DNA of 64,000 nt, from contig NW_026111777.1 in the NCBI RefSeq assembly GCF_024679095.1, positions 282,001 through 346,000 of the forward strand. The letters are read 5' to 3'. This document shows positions 46,006 to 59,060 of the stretch, piece after piece. Source of the DNA: Eriocheir sinensis (lineage: Eukaryota; Arthropoda; Malacostraca; Decapoda; Varunidae). The position numbers were made by a program, and so were the translations under genes. Below the pieces are notes generated by a model, which saw only the letters and a list, made by a program, of their open reading frames with translations, made no database searches and had not been told where the DNA came from. The first letter of the stretch is position 1. Every line of letters begins with the position of its first letter.

Positions 46006-46613
46006 TCAGTCTGAGACATTGTATTCTGAAATGAAATCAATATTTGAGGTGTCAATGAACGTTCTGTTATAGCACTTACGTCTAAATTTTCTGTTGAAAT
46101 AAAACATCTCAATTCTTCAGTCTTATTGCTTAGGCTATGAACATTGAAACTGAAGACTTTTAGACTGTTGGGCGTAGCGGCACTACTAGTAGCGCCGCTA
46201 TGTAGCGAAGCTACTTTTTTAGTAGCTGTAGCGATAGTGCCACTCTTTTTTAGAAAGAGCGGCAAAAATGGTAGCGGCGCAACATTTTTAGGAAGGGCTA
46301 GTCACTACTCACTACTCGCTACTCGGGGTGGACCAACTACGTACGTGATGAAAACGCGAATGAAACGTGTACAGTTCAGTGGGCTGAGCCGCGGCCCGTC
46401 ACTCTTGTCAGTCACCTAACGCTCGCTCAGTAATGAATCTGCGACTGGAAGTGTGGCTGGCTGCCTACCTGTGGACAGTAAGTGATTAATCACTCGTGGA
46501 TATTCACGGCTCACGAAGCCTTGGAAACTGGTAAAAACTGGGTGAGTCAACTAGCACAGCAGAGGGAGGTGAGTGAATCTTCTAAGCCTCACGTACAAGA
46601 AGTGTAAAGTGAC

Positions 46614-48054
<1,441 letters not shown>

Positions 48055-48244
48055 CTCAGTACTCTATCAAGGACGTGTAACGTAACAATATGTATAAAAG
48101 ATAATTATGTTTTTCCAGTATTTATTGTTCACAAGTAGCGGTAGCGGCAGTAGTAGCGGCAGTGCACTACATTTAGAAATGAGCAGCTGTAGCGGTAGTG
48201 CCACTACTTTTAGCAGGTAGTGCGCACAACACTGCTTTTAGATT

Positions 48245-49320
48245 ATCTCTAAGTTTAGTTGTGGAGGTGGTGTTACTTTCGGTTTTACGATTTGGCGTAA
48301 GACAGGCCGCATGACGTCCATTTACACGGAGAGGATGGAGCGACGCAGCCGAGAGCATTTATTTTTTATTTTTTATTTTTAAACGAGAGTCGCGCATTGC
48401 TTCGTTTGAAAACCTTCCAAATCTAGCTGCTCCGACAGAGGACAGGTGCAGACCGTCCCTTTGGAACAGTCCGCCACGGCAGTAGAAATGATCCCAGGCG
48501 TTGAAGAATCCCACGTCGAGCTCCCTGCAAAGAGTCATCAAGCTACTAATAACACTGGAGGTCTTGTAGAACTCGTTCGCCGATGACGTCCTTGGAAGAA
48601 TTACTGAAATTATAATGTTTGGTGAATGAATCTAGAACTGCTGGAGAGCCTACGGTACTTATCCAACAATGCCTCAGAGCGGGTCTTGCAGACGTCATTA
48701 GTGCCTGCGCGAAGAACAAAAAGAAGCCTCGGAGGAGACCTCGTCGAGGGCAACTGTAATGTCATCGACTCCCTCTCCAGGGTAGCATTAGTTGCACCAT
48801 CGTTGGGGGACTCTTCCATAGAATTCAGTCACCTGAGGGTAAATTATTGAGTCCCTAACCAGGAGAGTGCTCTGTTGCTCCTCTTCTTCTTCCAGTATAT
48901 GGCAAATCTGTTGAAGCAATGAGTCGGGTAAATAGCGCGGCGGGCTATTCTGGCACCTCCCTTCGCTATAGTGAAATCCGCACTCTCAGGAGTATCTCTG
49001 TCACACCCCCTTGACGAGTCGCCTTCAGTCATTGGCGAGGCCAGGACAGACTGTCGTACGGATCCTGAGGAGGCGGATGACGATGGACGATACGCCAATG
49101 TTCGCCTGGATGAAATCCTGTAAAATCTTTACACTATGTGTTAATTCGGTAATCTTCTCCTGGCTAGCTGCCAGCCTCGAGTCTCGTTCATAGAATCTTG
49201 TTTCCATGTGCTGTTTCAGTAGGCACATGTTGCAGACGGAAGAACGACCTGTAAATAAATGGAAGGAAAAATTCCGGAACATGATGAACGCTTTCAAAGC
49301 CATTTTGTTTTTTCGTGACA
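48245..49320 (-). pseudogene. LINE B ORF1: CxxC, coiled coil and SGNH esterase-like domain
   Basis: Minus strand: a possible 3' splice site TTTATTTACAG near 49250, SSVCNMCLLKQHMETRFYER (CxxC, start of a heptad-like helix), ASQEKITELTHSVKILQDFI (coiled coil), then SGNH relics: LLVRDSII (block I, GDS decayed), LRAGTNDV (block III, about 48710) and RDGLHLSSVGAARFGRF (block V, about 48440). CR1-like LINEs are known to carry PHD-like and esterase domains in ORF1, and this arrangement fits. Several stops are present. Confidence 0.78.
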
Positions 49321-49719
49321 AGGGAGAAATGAAGAAAGATATGAGAGGTCAGTTCTTGGGATAGGTCAGGAAAGAGGCGGCAGGTGTGTTGCGCAGGTAT
49401 GTTGAAGTGGGGCCGGCTGTAGGTGGAGCAAGCGGTGAGGCAGCCTCTTTGGATTAGTAGTTTCCTGTTAGTTATCAACTTCTACTAAATTCTCCCGATA
49501 CAAATTTATTTTTTCTAGATTATGTGTAGAACTGTAATAAATCTTAACAAAGCTATCAAAAGGTTAGGGAATGGAGGATTAACGGTTGGTTGTGTTCGAA
49601 GGTGAGAGCAAGCTGTGTCGAATCGAAGACCCATGTAATGGTATTTATGGGATTAAGTCAAGAGAAGACAAGGGGGGTTAGTTACCTGGAATTCTGCTGG
49701 GAATTCAGAATCAGGTCTC

Positions 49720-49780
<61 letters not shown>

Positions 49781-50135
49781 AAAGGTTTGTTATTAGAAAA
49801 GCGGAATGATAACCTCCAGTATTTCTTGATCGGATCACTAAAAACAGCTATAATGACAACAGTTACTGTGCTGATGGTTATAATGATATTGATATTAATG
49901 TTAATAATAGTAGTAGTTATAATAATGATGGCGGTGGCGGGAGCAGAAAGCATGACTCCCTTCCTAAGCTCTCCATTACGTCCCCTCCTCTTTATCCTCA
50001 CTAGTCTGGTCTTTTCACTCATTAACGTCTTGTGCCTCTTTTTCCTATCTTGCTGGTGGCGGTGGTAGTGGTATATCTGTGAATGAGGGAAAACGTAATA
50101 ATGGTGTTGGAGGTAGAAGTAGTAGTAGTAGTAGC

Positions 50136-50182
<47 letters not shown>

Positions 50183-50430
50183 AAGAAGCAGCAGAATGGA
50201 AGAGGAGGAGGGGTGGAGGAAAAGGAGGAGGAGGAATAGCAGAAGCAGCATCAGTCAATTGAATGTAGGCGGTGGTGGGGGCAGCAACGGCAGTGAAGGC
50301 AAAAAAGAAACAGCGGCACAATTAACAAAGTAAGAATCGAGCCACCTGATCCATTAGTCCCGCAGCGTACAGAAAGGCGGAGGTCGACCGTGGCAGCTTG
50401 ACGCAGTGATTGGTCCTGGAGGCGTGATTT
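49321..50430. other. No gene; (GA)n and (AGT)n
   Basis: (GA)n at 49722-49776 and a (TAG)n stretch at about 50113-50180. Thr, Leu and Ser runs in all frames are repeat artefacts. Confidence 0.6.
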
Positions 50431-50433
50431 GCT

Positions 50434-50496
50434 TTTACATAGATTTACATAGATAATCAGACCACACCGACCCCATGGTCCAGATTAGGTGGTCTG
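50434..50496 (-). mobile_element. LINE family B 3' tip, cut by LINE A3
   Basis: Terminal TTTACATAGA units and the full hairpin (CAGACCAC...GTGGTCTG) in minus orientation, stopping where the LINE A3 poly(A) begins. It may be the missing 3' end of the family B LINE at 54685-56615, whose 3' UTR is interrupted at a TTAA (54678-54681). Confidence 0.75.
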
Positions 50497-50606
50497 TTTT
50501 TTTTTTTTTTTTTTTTTTTTCAACAAAGGAGACAGCTCTAGTGCACAAAAAAGCCCGCTACTCGCTGCCCCCAAAAAAGAATCAAAAGAGGTGGCCGAAA
50601 GAAAGG

Positions 50607-52116
50607 TCAATTTCGGGAGGAGAGGTGTCCTGATACCCTCCTTTTGAAAGAGTTCAAGTCGTAGGCAGGAAGAAACACAGATGAAGGAAGATTCTTCCAG
50701 AGTTTACCAGCGTGAGGGATGAAAGAGTGAAGATGCTGGTTAACTCTTGCATAAGGGGTTTGGACAGTATAGGGATGAGCATGAGTAGAAAGTCGTGTGC
50801 AGCGGGGCCGCGAGAGGGGAGGAGGCATGCAGTTAGCAAGTTCAGAAGAGCAGTCAGCTTGGAAATATCGATAGAAGATAGAAAGAGAGGCAACATCGCG
50901 GCGGAATTTAAGAGGTAGAAGACTATCAGTAGGAGGAGGAGAGCTGATGAGACGAAGAGCCTTAGACTCCACTCTGTCCAGAAGAGCTGTGTGAGTGGAG
51001 CATCCCCACACGTGAGATGCATACTCCATACGAGGGCGGACAAGGCCCCTGTATATGGATAGCAACTGTGCGGGGGAGAAGAACTGGCGGAGACGATACA
51101 GAACGCCCAACCTCGAGGAAGCTGATTTAGCGAGAGAGGAGATATGAAGTTTCCAGTTGAGATTTTGAGTTAAGGATAGACCGAGGATGTTTAGTGTTGA
51201 GGACGGTGACAGCTGAGTGTTATCGAAGAATAGGGGATAGGTGTTTGGAAGATAGGTGGAGAAATTGAGTTTTTGAGGCATTGAAGGACACAAGGTTCCT
51301 TCTGCCCCAATCGGAAATGATAGCAAGGTCTGAGGTTAAGCGTTCTGCAGCCTCCAGTCTGGAGTCGTATACTTCCTGTTGAGAGGGTCTTCTATTGAAA
51401 GAAGTTGAATAATGCAGGGTGGAGTCGTCGGCGTATGAGTGGACAGGACAGTTTGTTATGGAAAGAAGATCATTGATGAATAACAGGAAAAGAGTGGGTG
51501 ATAGGACAGAGCCCTGTGGAACGCCACTATTGATAGGTTTAGGGGAAGAGCAGTGACCGTCTACCACCGCAGAGATAGAACGGCCGGAAAGAAAACTGGA
51601 GATAAAGGAACAGAGAGAGGGATAGAATCCGAAAGAGGGCAGTTTAGAAAGCAAAGACTGATGCCAGACTCTATCGAAGGCTTTCGATATGTCTAGCGCA
51701 ACAGAGAAAGTTTCACCGAAACGGCTAAGAGAGGATGACCAAGAGTCAGTTAAGAGAGCAAGAAGATCGCCAGTAGAACGCCCCTTGCGGAATCCATACT
51801 GGCGATAAGATAGAAGATTAGAAGTGGAAAGGTGCTTTTGAATCTTCCGGTTAAGGATTGATTCAAAAGCTTTAGATAGACAGGAAAGTGAAGCTATAGG
51901 GCGGTAGTTTGAGGGATTGGAACGGTCACCCTTCTTAGGTACAGGCTGTACAAAGGCATACTTATAGCAGGAAGGAAAGACAGATGTTGATAGGCAGAGA
52001 CGAAAGAGTTTGACCAGGCAGGGTGTCAGCACAGTTTTTAAGGACAATAGGAGGCACTTAATCAGGTTCATAAGCCTTCTGAGAGTTGAGGCCAGAGAGG
52101 GCATAGAAAACATCAT
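50607..52116 (-). pseudogene. LINE A3 reverse transcriptase
   Basis: The frame at 51220-52116 has an intact RT palm: [95 protein letters not shown] frameshift near 51230-51250 leads to the second frame: FFDNTQLSPSSTLNILGLSL, YRGLVRPRMEYASHVWG and AYDLNSFKRRVSGHL at the C terminus (about 50610). This is the best family A reference here. Confidence 0.9.
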
Positions 52117-52489
52117 TTGGAAGAATCTTAATAACAGGCATAAAAGAGTCAGAGGGGGATGAGTAGGAGGAATATGCCCAGAATCGTCCAGGGTGGAGTT
52201 CTTACAGAAAGTTTGAGTGAAGAGTTCAGCTTTAGAGACAGATGAGACGGCAGTGCTGCCGTCAGGGTTAAGGAGAGGAGGGAAAGGGGAAGAAGTGAAA
52301 TTGGAGGAGATATATTTGGCTAGATGCCAGAAGTCGCGGGAAGAATTAGAAGAAGCAAGGTGTTGACATTTTCTATTAATGAAAGAAGTTTTGGTAAGTC
52401 GGAGAATAGATTTGGCACGATTCCGGCTGAAATGTAAATATCAAAGTTAGCGGGAGTTCGAAGGCTCTGGAACCTTTTGTGAGCTGCCT

Positions 52490-52518
52490 CTCTATCTCTA
52501 TCTTCTTCTTCCTCATCT

Positions 52519-52550
<32 letters not shown>

Positions 52551-52650
52551 TTCCTTCTCTTCTTCTTCCTCCTCTTCTTCTTCTTCCTCCTCTTCTTCTT
52601 TTTCCTCCTCTTCTTCTTCTTCCTCCTCCTCTTCTTTTTATTTTCCGCTT
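52490..52650. repeat. (CTT/CCT)n expansion inside LINE A3
   Basis: About 150 bp of TCTTCTTCC-type repeat lies between the codons for STPHA and DRQ/DRE of the LINE frame. The ~40-bp stretch present in copy A1 (KPRFNHACSRAI) is gone. On the minus strand it encodes Lys/Arg only. Confidence 0.85.
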
Positions 52651-53030
52651 TTAAGCATGAGGAGTAGAGAAAGTACGTGGAATGTATGCCTCCATTCCAG
52701 AGACAATCACCTCTGTGATGCGCTGAGCACACACAGAGGGGTCTCTCTCCTGGAAGCAGTAATCATTCCACGGGAAATCGGAAAAGTACATCCTCAGGTC
52801 GTCCCACCGAGCTGAAGCAAAATGCCAGAAGCATCGCCTCTTCGGTGAGTCCAGAGGATGTACAGGAGCGATAGGACAGGATACAGAAATAAGGTTATGA
52901 TCGGAGGAGCCCAACGGAGAGAACAGTTTGACAGAGTAAGCAGAAGGATTAGAGGTAAGGAACAGGTCTAGAATGTTGGGCCTGTCTCCAAGACGGTCGG
53001 GAATACGAGTAGGGTGCTGAACCAACTGCT
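52651..53030 (-). pseudogene. LINE A3 endonuclease second half and linker
   Basis: Minus strand: [37 protein letters not shown] (SDH block), [20 protein letters not shown]. This frame is uninterrupted across the site where copy A1 has the solo LTR and so serves as its empty site. Confidence 0.85.
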
Positions 53031-53039
53031 CTAGGTTGT

Positions 53040-53125
53040 TGAGGAGGTGGTGGTGGTGACGGTGGTGGTGGTGGTGGTGATGGTGGTGGTGGTGGTGGTG
53101 ATAGTGTTGTTGTTGTTGGTGGTGG
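53040..53125. repeat. (GGT)n microsatellite
   Basis: GGT-rich run at the 5' break of LINE A3. Pro- and Thr-rich frames are artefacts. Confidence 0.85.
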
Positions 53126-53351
53126 TGGATGTGGGGGCGGGGGTGTTGAAGTGTAACGCAACTCTTTGTGATTCAGGGCAAGAAGTTTTTTGGAGAGAGT
53201 TGTGAAATTCAAGGCGGCGGCGCGGCAGCTTCAGCGGCGTCACCTGGGATAAAGATAGGGCATCAAAATATATAGAGGCCCGTGGACGAAACATTTTTTG
53301 AGGTGCGACATCACTCTTGCTCGCGACTGTACCATCACACTGTACTGTCTG

Positions 53352-54039
53352 GGGGTTGGGATGGCATGTTCCTCTCTTCTCTATTGTTGTTTACTTGCAA
53401 CAATAAACTATCAATCAATCATCAATCACAAGCTTGTGTCGCCGGCCGCCCGTTGACAGCACACACGCTAGAACGCACCTAGAACGCTAGAACGCACCTA
53501 CGAATGCACGCTACCAACGACGAATATAGCCTATAGGTTTCCTTCATTATACTTACCACAGCCAGTTTCTTTGTTGGTCTGTTTAGTGTATCAGCTAAAG
53601 CTTTATTAACAAAAAATGCAAAACATGCAGTATACAACACAGGTATATATGCTTGTAAGGCTGCGTTTACATAGAGCTATACTATACGGGTATACGGGCA
53701 CGTTTTCGGGGGGCACGCGTATAGCTGGAATCGAACAAAGGGAATTCCATATACCGCGCTACATAGGAGGGCACTATACGAAATGCCGTATAGCTGCGTA
53801 TAGTATAGTATGGCGAGAATCGAACATGTTCGATTTTCGTGCACCGTATACCGCCAGATAACCATCGTGCTTAGTTGTGGCAGGCTGTATTTTTTCCAAG
53901 GTAAGTTAATAAATACATAGATTATTGAGATTCATTTCAGCGGAATTTCGAAGCACATGCACAATTTGCATTTTAGCATTAAAAAAAAGTATTTGTAGCC
54001 TATTTGTATTTATATTTACTATTTAGAGTTAAATAATTT

Positions 54040-54100
<61 letters not shown>

Positions 54101-54681
54101 AAGGATGGACACAGAGGATCTGTACACGTCGCGTACGAGTATCATCCACGTCTCAATCCATGTCTCTCCTCAGCCTCCATCAGTAAAAAGAGAGCCACAT
54201 CTTCTTCGTCTGAAGAATCCATGTTGACGGCATCCGACTGGAAGTATAGTGTACGTGTGCAGCCCTATGTAACCCGCCGTGTCCGTATAGACTATAGAGT
54301 ATAGCGTATAGCGTATACCGAATAGCGAATATCGTATACCGTATACCGTATAGTTCTATGTAAACGCAGCCTAACAGTACTATCGTCGTATCGTATAAGT
54401 TATTGTACATCTGACAGTCGGCAGCCGTTTCAACGCTTTCCATAATGTATCGACTGTGTTTCAAAATGATTGGCGTCGGTTTCTCGAAATATTCGTGTGT
54501 AGCAAAATAACGAGGATTCATATGGTTCTTATTAATATCACATGTTAATCTAGGGTATTTTCTGCGTTTATCTGAAGGACTGTTTTTCTTTTACACTTGA
54601 TAATAAAAAAAAGTGTATCGTTTTGATAAAAGTGCCTGAGGGGTGGCCAATTCAGGCCACCCTCGGAGCTTGTAGGGTTAA
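53352..54681. mobile_element. piggyBac-like element right end, copy 2, split by a MITE
   Basis: Colinear with 7129-7234 plus 8765-9295: the GGTTGGGATGGCATGTTCCT block, GCCGGCCGCC, AGCTAAAGCTTTATTAAC, GATTGGCGTCGGTTTCTCG, the subterminal palindrome GGGTGGCC/GGCCACCC and an end at TTGTAGGG plus TTAA (54678-54681). No transposase is present. A MITE occupies 53659-54371. The right flank is a family B LINE 3' UTR cut at its own TTAA. Confidence 0.7.
53656..54374. mobile_element. PIF/Harbinger-type MITE, 713 bp, TAA target duplication
   Basis: Element proper 53659-54371. TIRs GGCTGCGTTTACATAGAGCT and (inverted) GGCTGCGTTTACATAGAACT. TAA occurs on both sides (53656-53658, 54372-54374). The paralogue at 8976-8988 reads CTTGTAACAGTAA, the exact empty site. 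Arms are rich in CGTATACC/GTATAG words. (GA)n lies at 54041-54096. It is not recognisably coding, although an 88-codon frame crosses the middle. Confidence 0.92.
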
Positions 54682-54925
54682 ACAGATGGCTTCAAAACGT
54701 TGCATTTCAACACTAATTAATGTTAAGTTCAAGGAAGTGACGGTTGGGCCTGTTTTTAAAGGAGTCAATCGTGTTACACTGGACCACTGAAGGTGGGAGT
54801 TTATTCCATTCTCACACTACAACGTTGGTGAAGAAAAATTTGGTGCAGTTTGAATTTACTTGTCTACATTTTAGTTTTATGCCATTGTTCCTCGGTCGCA
54901 AAGTGTCATCGATCAAAAACAATTT

Positions 54926-55680
54926 TTATCTGTTTACATTCGTGAAACCATTAAGTATTTTAAAACATTCGATCAGTTTTCCTCGGAGGCGACGTTTCCC
55001 AAGAGAGAACAAGTTAAGGGTGGAAAGCCTTTCTTCGTAGGCTTTGTTGCGCAAGGAAGGGATCATTTTTGTTGCCCGACGCTGAACACCTTCTAATTTA
55101 GGAATGTCCTTTTCATGGTGGAGAGACCAAAACTGTACCGCATATTCCAAGTTGGGTCTGACTAAACTATTGTAGAGCGGAAGTATTACATATTTATTAT
55201 TGAATAAAAAGTTTATTTTAATGAAGCCCAGCATTCTGTTCGCTTTATTTGCTGCATCGATGCATTGGTGTGAGAAATTGAGGTTTGACGCGATGTTGAC
55301 CCCCAGGTCCTTAACGCATTGAACGCTTTTGAGTTTAACGCCGCGCATTTCGTAATCGAACTTCTTATTTCTTATTTCAACTTGAAGGACCAGGCACTTG
55401 TCTACGTTAAAGGGCATCTCCCATCTATCCGACCAAGCTGAAATTTTGTGCAAATCTCTTGGAGGCTTTGCCTGTCTTCGTCAGTGAGAAGCGAATTACC
55501 AATCTTTCTGTTGTCTGCAAATTTACTAATGAGATTATTGAGTCCAACATCAACATCGTTGATGTAAATAATGAAGAGCACTGGGCCAAGGACCGAGCCC
55601 TGAGGGACGCCACTAGTGACAGCCGCCCACTCTGAGTTAAATCCGTCGATGTTCTTTGTTGCTCAACCAATTCGTGATCC
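54926..55680 (-). pseudogene. LINE B reverse transcriptase, second copy
   Basis: Minus-strand frames give [30 protein letters not shown] sequence (about 55620-55540), a decayed catalytic region (FADDTK to LQTTER), [55 protein letters not shown] and RRATKMIPSLRNKAYEERL. The C terminus (REWNK-equivalent) continues to about 54790 out of frame. Confidence 0.85.
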
Positions 55681-55687
55681 ATTGGTG

Positions 55688-55689
<2 letters not shown>

Positions 55690-55718
<29 letters not shown>

Positions 55719-56063
55719 ACGTCGTGGCCTATTGCGCCGGTAGGCTTCTTTCCGGTGGGGCCTGATGGTCGGCACAAGGCTTCTTCCCGGCGGGGCTTGA
55801 TGGTCGGCGCAGCCCGTTCTGGCGCAGGCGAGTGTTTATAGTGGCGCCATCTTACATTGGCTCATGCGGCCCTCCCGGAGCTCATCTTTAATCCTAGAAT
55901 CTAGAGTCCGGGTTGATGGGTGGTCTTCTGGACAGCATGTGAGTAGTTTTAAGCCACTCGGCGGCGGCTCAAAAATCCCAGCTTGGTGGCACCGGGCGGG
56001 GATTGAACTCGCGTCCTCCCAAACGCGGCGCCGTCACTCTGTCGACTCATCCACCGCCTCCCC
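55690..56063 (-). mobile_element. tRNA-derived SINE (type 1), full length, in LINE B
   Basis: Poly(A) tail (T-run 55690-55717), two GACCATCAGGCCCCAC-like modules, core GATGGCGCCACTATAAACAC, CAACCCGGACTCTAGATTCT and the head with box B and GGGGAGGCGGTGG at 56063. A short CCATTG repeat on both sides may be the target duplication. It interrupts the RT between block A and the IANWLSNRQQ-equivalent. Confidence 0.9.
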
Positions 56064-56618
56064 ATTGACCGTCAATACCTATTTGCTTTAATTTATAAAG
56101 TAATTTATGATGTGGGATTTAATCAAACGCTTTCTGGAAATCAAGATAGACTATGTCCAACGATTTGGTTACGTCATAAACTGAGAAGAGGTCGTTATAA
56201 AAGGTCAATAGGTTTGATAGGCAGTATCTTTTGTTACGGAAGCCATGTTATATTCTCTACTTAAATCAATATTTTTGGTGTCGATAAATGTTTCGGTTAT
56301 AGCAATTACGACAATTTTATGTGAGAGCAAGACATCTCAGTTCATTAAACTTGTTTATTTTGATACGTGCATTGAAACTAAGGACTTTCAAGTTATCTGG
56401 TGGTACTTGCGGGTTAATGGTTAGGCGTTTGTTGCGATGGATGGCGTCTATTTACACGGGAGGGGTGGAGGGACGTGGCCGAGAGCGAATTTTTGATCAG
56501 GTGTCACGTACTGCATCGTTTAGGACCCTTCCGAATCTGGCTGCCCCGATGGGGGACAGGTGTATTCCGTCCCTGTGGAAGAGCTCACTTTGGCCGTAGA
56601 AATTGTCCCAGGCGTTAA

Positions 56619-56622
<4 letters not shown>

Positions 56623-56693
<71 letters not shown>

Positions 56694-57345
56694 ATCAGTA
56701 GGTGCTTCCATTGTGTGAACTCGCATTCTTTTAGTTTTATTGTTTGCATTTTATGTTTTGATTCTCTAAAATGTCACTTTCATAAACATAATTCGCTAGT
56801 GGCGTGGTGGAGGAGGGGGAGAAGGACAGGTGACGGAATGGAAGGAAAGGGAAAGGAATGGAAGGGAGAGTGGAGAGGAGGTGGGGAAGAAGGGGAAGCA
56901 GAAGGAACCATATTCTTCCCTCCATTCCGTCAACCAGCAGCCAATCACGATCATTTTCAATCATACTCCAAGGGCGTTTCAGTTCTGGTGGTGGTAGTGG
57001 TGGAGGTGGTGGGGGGCTACAAAGGAGGAGGAGGAAGAGAAAGAGGAGGAGAAAAAGAGGAGGAGGGGTGGAGCTTTTGGTGGAAATTACGCTGGTGTTC
57101 CTCAGAAGATCGAACGGAATAAAGAAAAGGATGAACAGAGGGTTAGAAGGGAAAGGGAAAGGAGCATCTGCTTCCCACCCGTCTGTGTCACAGTGTTCAT
57201 CATCATCACCATCACCCTCGTCTATTCCTATCATCAATTATTTCAGTCACACATCATCTTCGTTCGCTCCTCACTCATTTTTCTTTCCCTTCTCGCGTAC
57301 ATTTATCACTCCGACGCAATATCACGACAAATAAAAGAAGAATAA
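56623..57345. repeat. (GA)n and purine-rich non-coding sequence
   Basis: Pure (GA)n at 56623-56690, then a G/A-rich stretch at 56795-57110 whose frames on both strands are compositional. Confidence 0.7.
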
Positions 57346-57442
57346 AGAAAAGTGAATCGATCAGTGTTGCAGCCAGCAAGATTATCAGCGTTCAGTTACC
57401 TGCTGTTTATACTTATACCCATCCTCAACAGAAGTGCGTGCA

Positions 57443-57445
<3 letters not shown>

Positions 57446-57493
<48 letters not shown>

Positions 57494-57495
57494 TT

Positions 57496-57563
<68 letters not shown>

Positions 57564-58788
57564 TCACGTACACCCGCGAGCATTGCATTCTATCATCCAC
57601 ATGGCCGGAGTGTTAGTGATTCGGCACGTGGATCACTTCATCCATGCGGCACGTGGATCACTTCATCCATGCGGCACGTGGATCACCTCATCCATGCGGT
57701 ACGCGGGTCACTTCATCCGTACGGCACGTGGATCACTTCATCCATGCGGCACGTGGATCACTTCATCCATGCGGCACGTGGATCACTTCATCCATGCGGC
57801 ACGCGGGTCACTTCATCCATGCGGCACGTGGATCACTTCATCCATGCGGCACGTGGATCACTTCATCCATGCGGCACGCGGGTCACTTCATCCATGCGGC
57901 ACGTGGATCACTTCATTCATGCGGCACGTGGATCACTTCATCCATGCGGCACGTGGATCACTTCATTCATGCGGCACGTGGATCACTTCATCCATGCGGC
58001 ACGCAGGTCACTTCATCCATGCGGCACGCGGGTCACTTCATCCATGCGGCACGTGGATCACTTCATCCATGCGGCACGCGGGTGACTTCATCCATGCGGC
58101 ACGTGGATCACTTCATCCATGCGGCACGAGGGTCACTTCATCCATGCGGCAAGCGGGTCACTTCATCCATGCGGCACGCGGGTCACTTCATCCATGCGGC
58201 ACGAGGGTCACTTCATCCATGCGGCACGAGGGTCACTTCATCCATGCGGCAAGCGGGTCACTTCATCCATGCGGCACGCGGGTCACTTCATCCATGCGGC
58301 ACGAAGGTCAGTCCATCCATGCGGCACGAGGGTCACTTCATCCATGCGGCACACGGGTCACGTCATCCATGCGGCACGAGGGTCACTTCATCCATGCGGC
58401 ACGAGGGTCATTTCATCCATGCGGCACGCGGGTCACTTCATCCATGCGGCACGCGGGTCACTTCATCCATGCGGCACGAGGGTCACTTCATCCATGCGGC
58501 ACGCGGGTCACTTCATCCATGCGGCACGAGGGTCACTTCATATATGCGGCACGCGGGTCACTTCATCCATGCGGCACGAGGGTCACTTCATCCATGCGGC
58601 ACGCGGGTCACTTCATCCATGCGGCACGCGGGTCACTTCATCCATGCGACACGCGGGTCACTTCATCCATGCGGCACGAAGGTCACTTCATCCATGAGGA
58701 ACGAAGGTCACTTCATATATGCGGCACGCGGGTCACTTCATCCATGCGACACGCGGGTCACTTCATCCATGCGGCACGAGGGTCACTT

Positions 58789-58840
<52 letters not shown>
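57446..58840 (+). repeat. 25-bp minisatellite, about 47 copies, between (CA)n and (GT)n
   Basis: A (CA)n run (57446-57557) precedes, and a (GT)n run (58791-58840) follows, about 1.17 kb of tandem 25-mers (57621-58790), consensus CACGNGGRTCACTTCATCCATGCGG. Three variants differ at the start: CACGTGGATC, CACGCGGGTC and CACGAGGGTC. Because 25 is not a multiple of three and the unit lacks stops, all three plus frames stay open (up to 506 codons). These are not genes. Confidence 0.95.
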
Positions 58841-58841
<1 letters not shown>

Positions 58842-58958
58842 ATTCTTTCCGAAACTAGAATTTGTAAATTGATAGGTCATTACGTATGATAAAAGTAAAG
58901 AAATAAGAATGATGTTAATAATGAAGAGGAAAAAAAAAACACTAATATATTATTGTAG

Positions 58959-58960
<2 letters not shown>

Positions 58961-59035
<75 letters not shown>

Positions 59036-59060
59036 TAATAATAATAATAATAATAAGAAG
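58961..59060. repeat. (AAT)n microsatellite
   Basis: About 100 bp of AAT, followed by AGA and GTA triplet runs. Confidence 0.95.

Larger units (their letters stand above)
50497..53030 (-). mobile_element. LINE family A copy A3
   Basis: Minus-strand element with an 18-20 base poly(A) (T-run at 50497-50520), 3' UTR, C-terminal domain, RT, linker and the second half of the endonuclease. The 5' break lies at a (GGT)n run (53040-53125). Part of the linker has been replaced by a (GAA/GAG)n repeat. Confidence 0.9.
54685..56615 (-). mobile_element. LINE family B copy, internally deleted, with nested SINE
   Basis: Minus-strand order: SGNH end (56615-56460), endonuclease start (about 56400-56260), then directly the RT from HGFRNKR (about 56245) to the C terminus (about 54800), cut in the 3' UTR at TTAA (54678). 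As in the copies at 22014 and 46006, the endonuclease is lost just after the SEYN codons. The 5' break falls at (GA)n 56623-56690. Confidence 0.88.

Noticed and set aside
50045..50333. Thr-, Leu- and Ser-run proteins
   Set aside because: All three arise from one (TAG)n trinucleotide tract read in different frames.
54038..54304. 88-codon frame inside the PIF-type MITE as a transposase fragment
   Set aside because: It begins in (GA)n, has no recognisable DDE or Myb-like motif, and is too short to judge.
56715..57334. Overlapping 135-166 codon frames on both strands
   Set aside because: Open on both strands at once in G/A-rich sequence, with no recognisable motif.
57621..58790. CRISPR-like array
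   Set aside because: Units are contiguous 25-mers without unique spacers, in a eukaryotic context.
57352..58872. Open frames of 506, 404 and 215 codons
   Set aside because: The 25-bp repeat unit has no stop in any plus frame, so all frames stay open. There is no start context, domain or codon bias.
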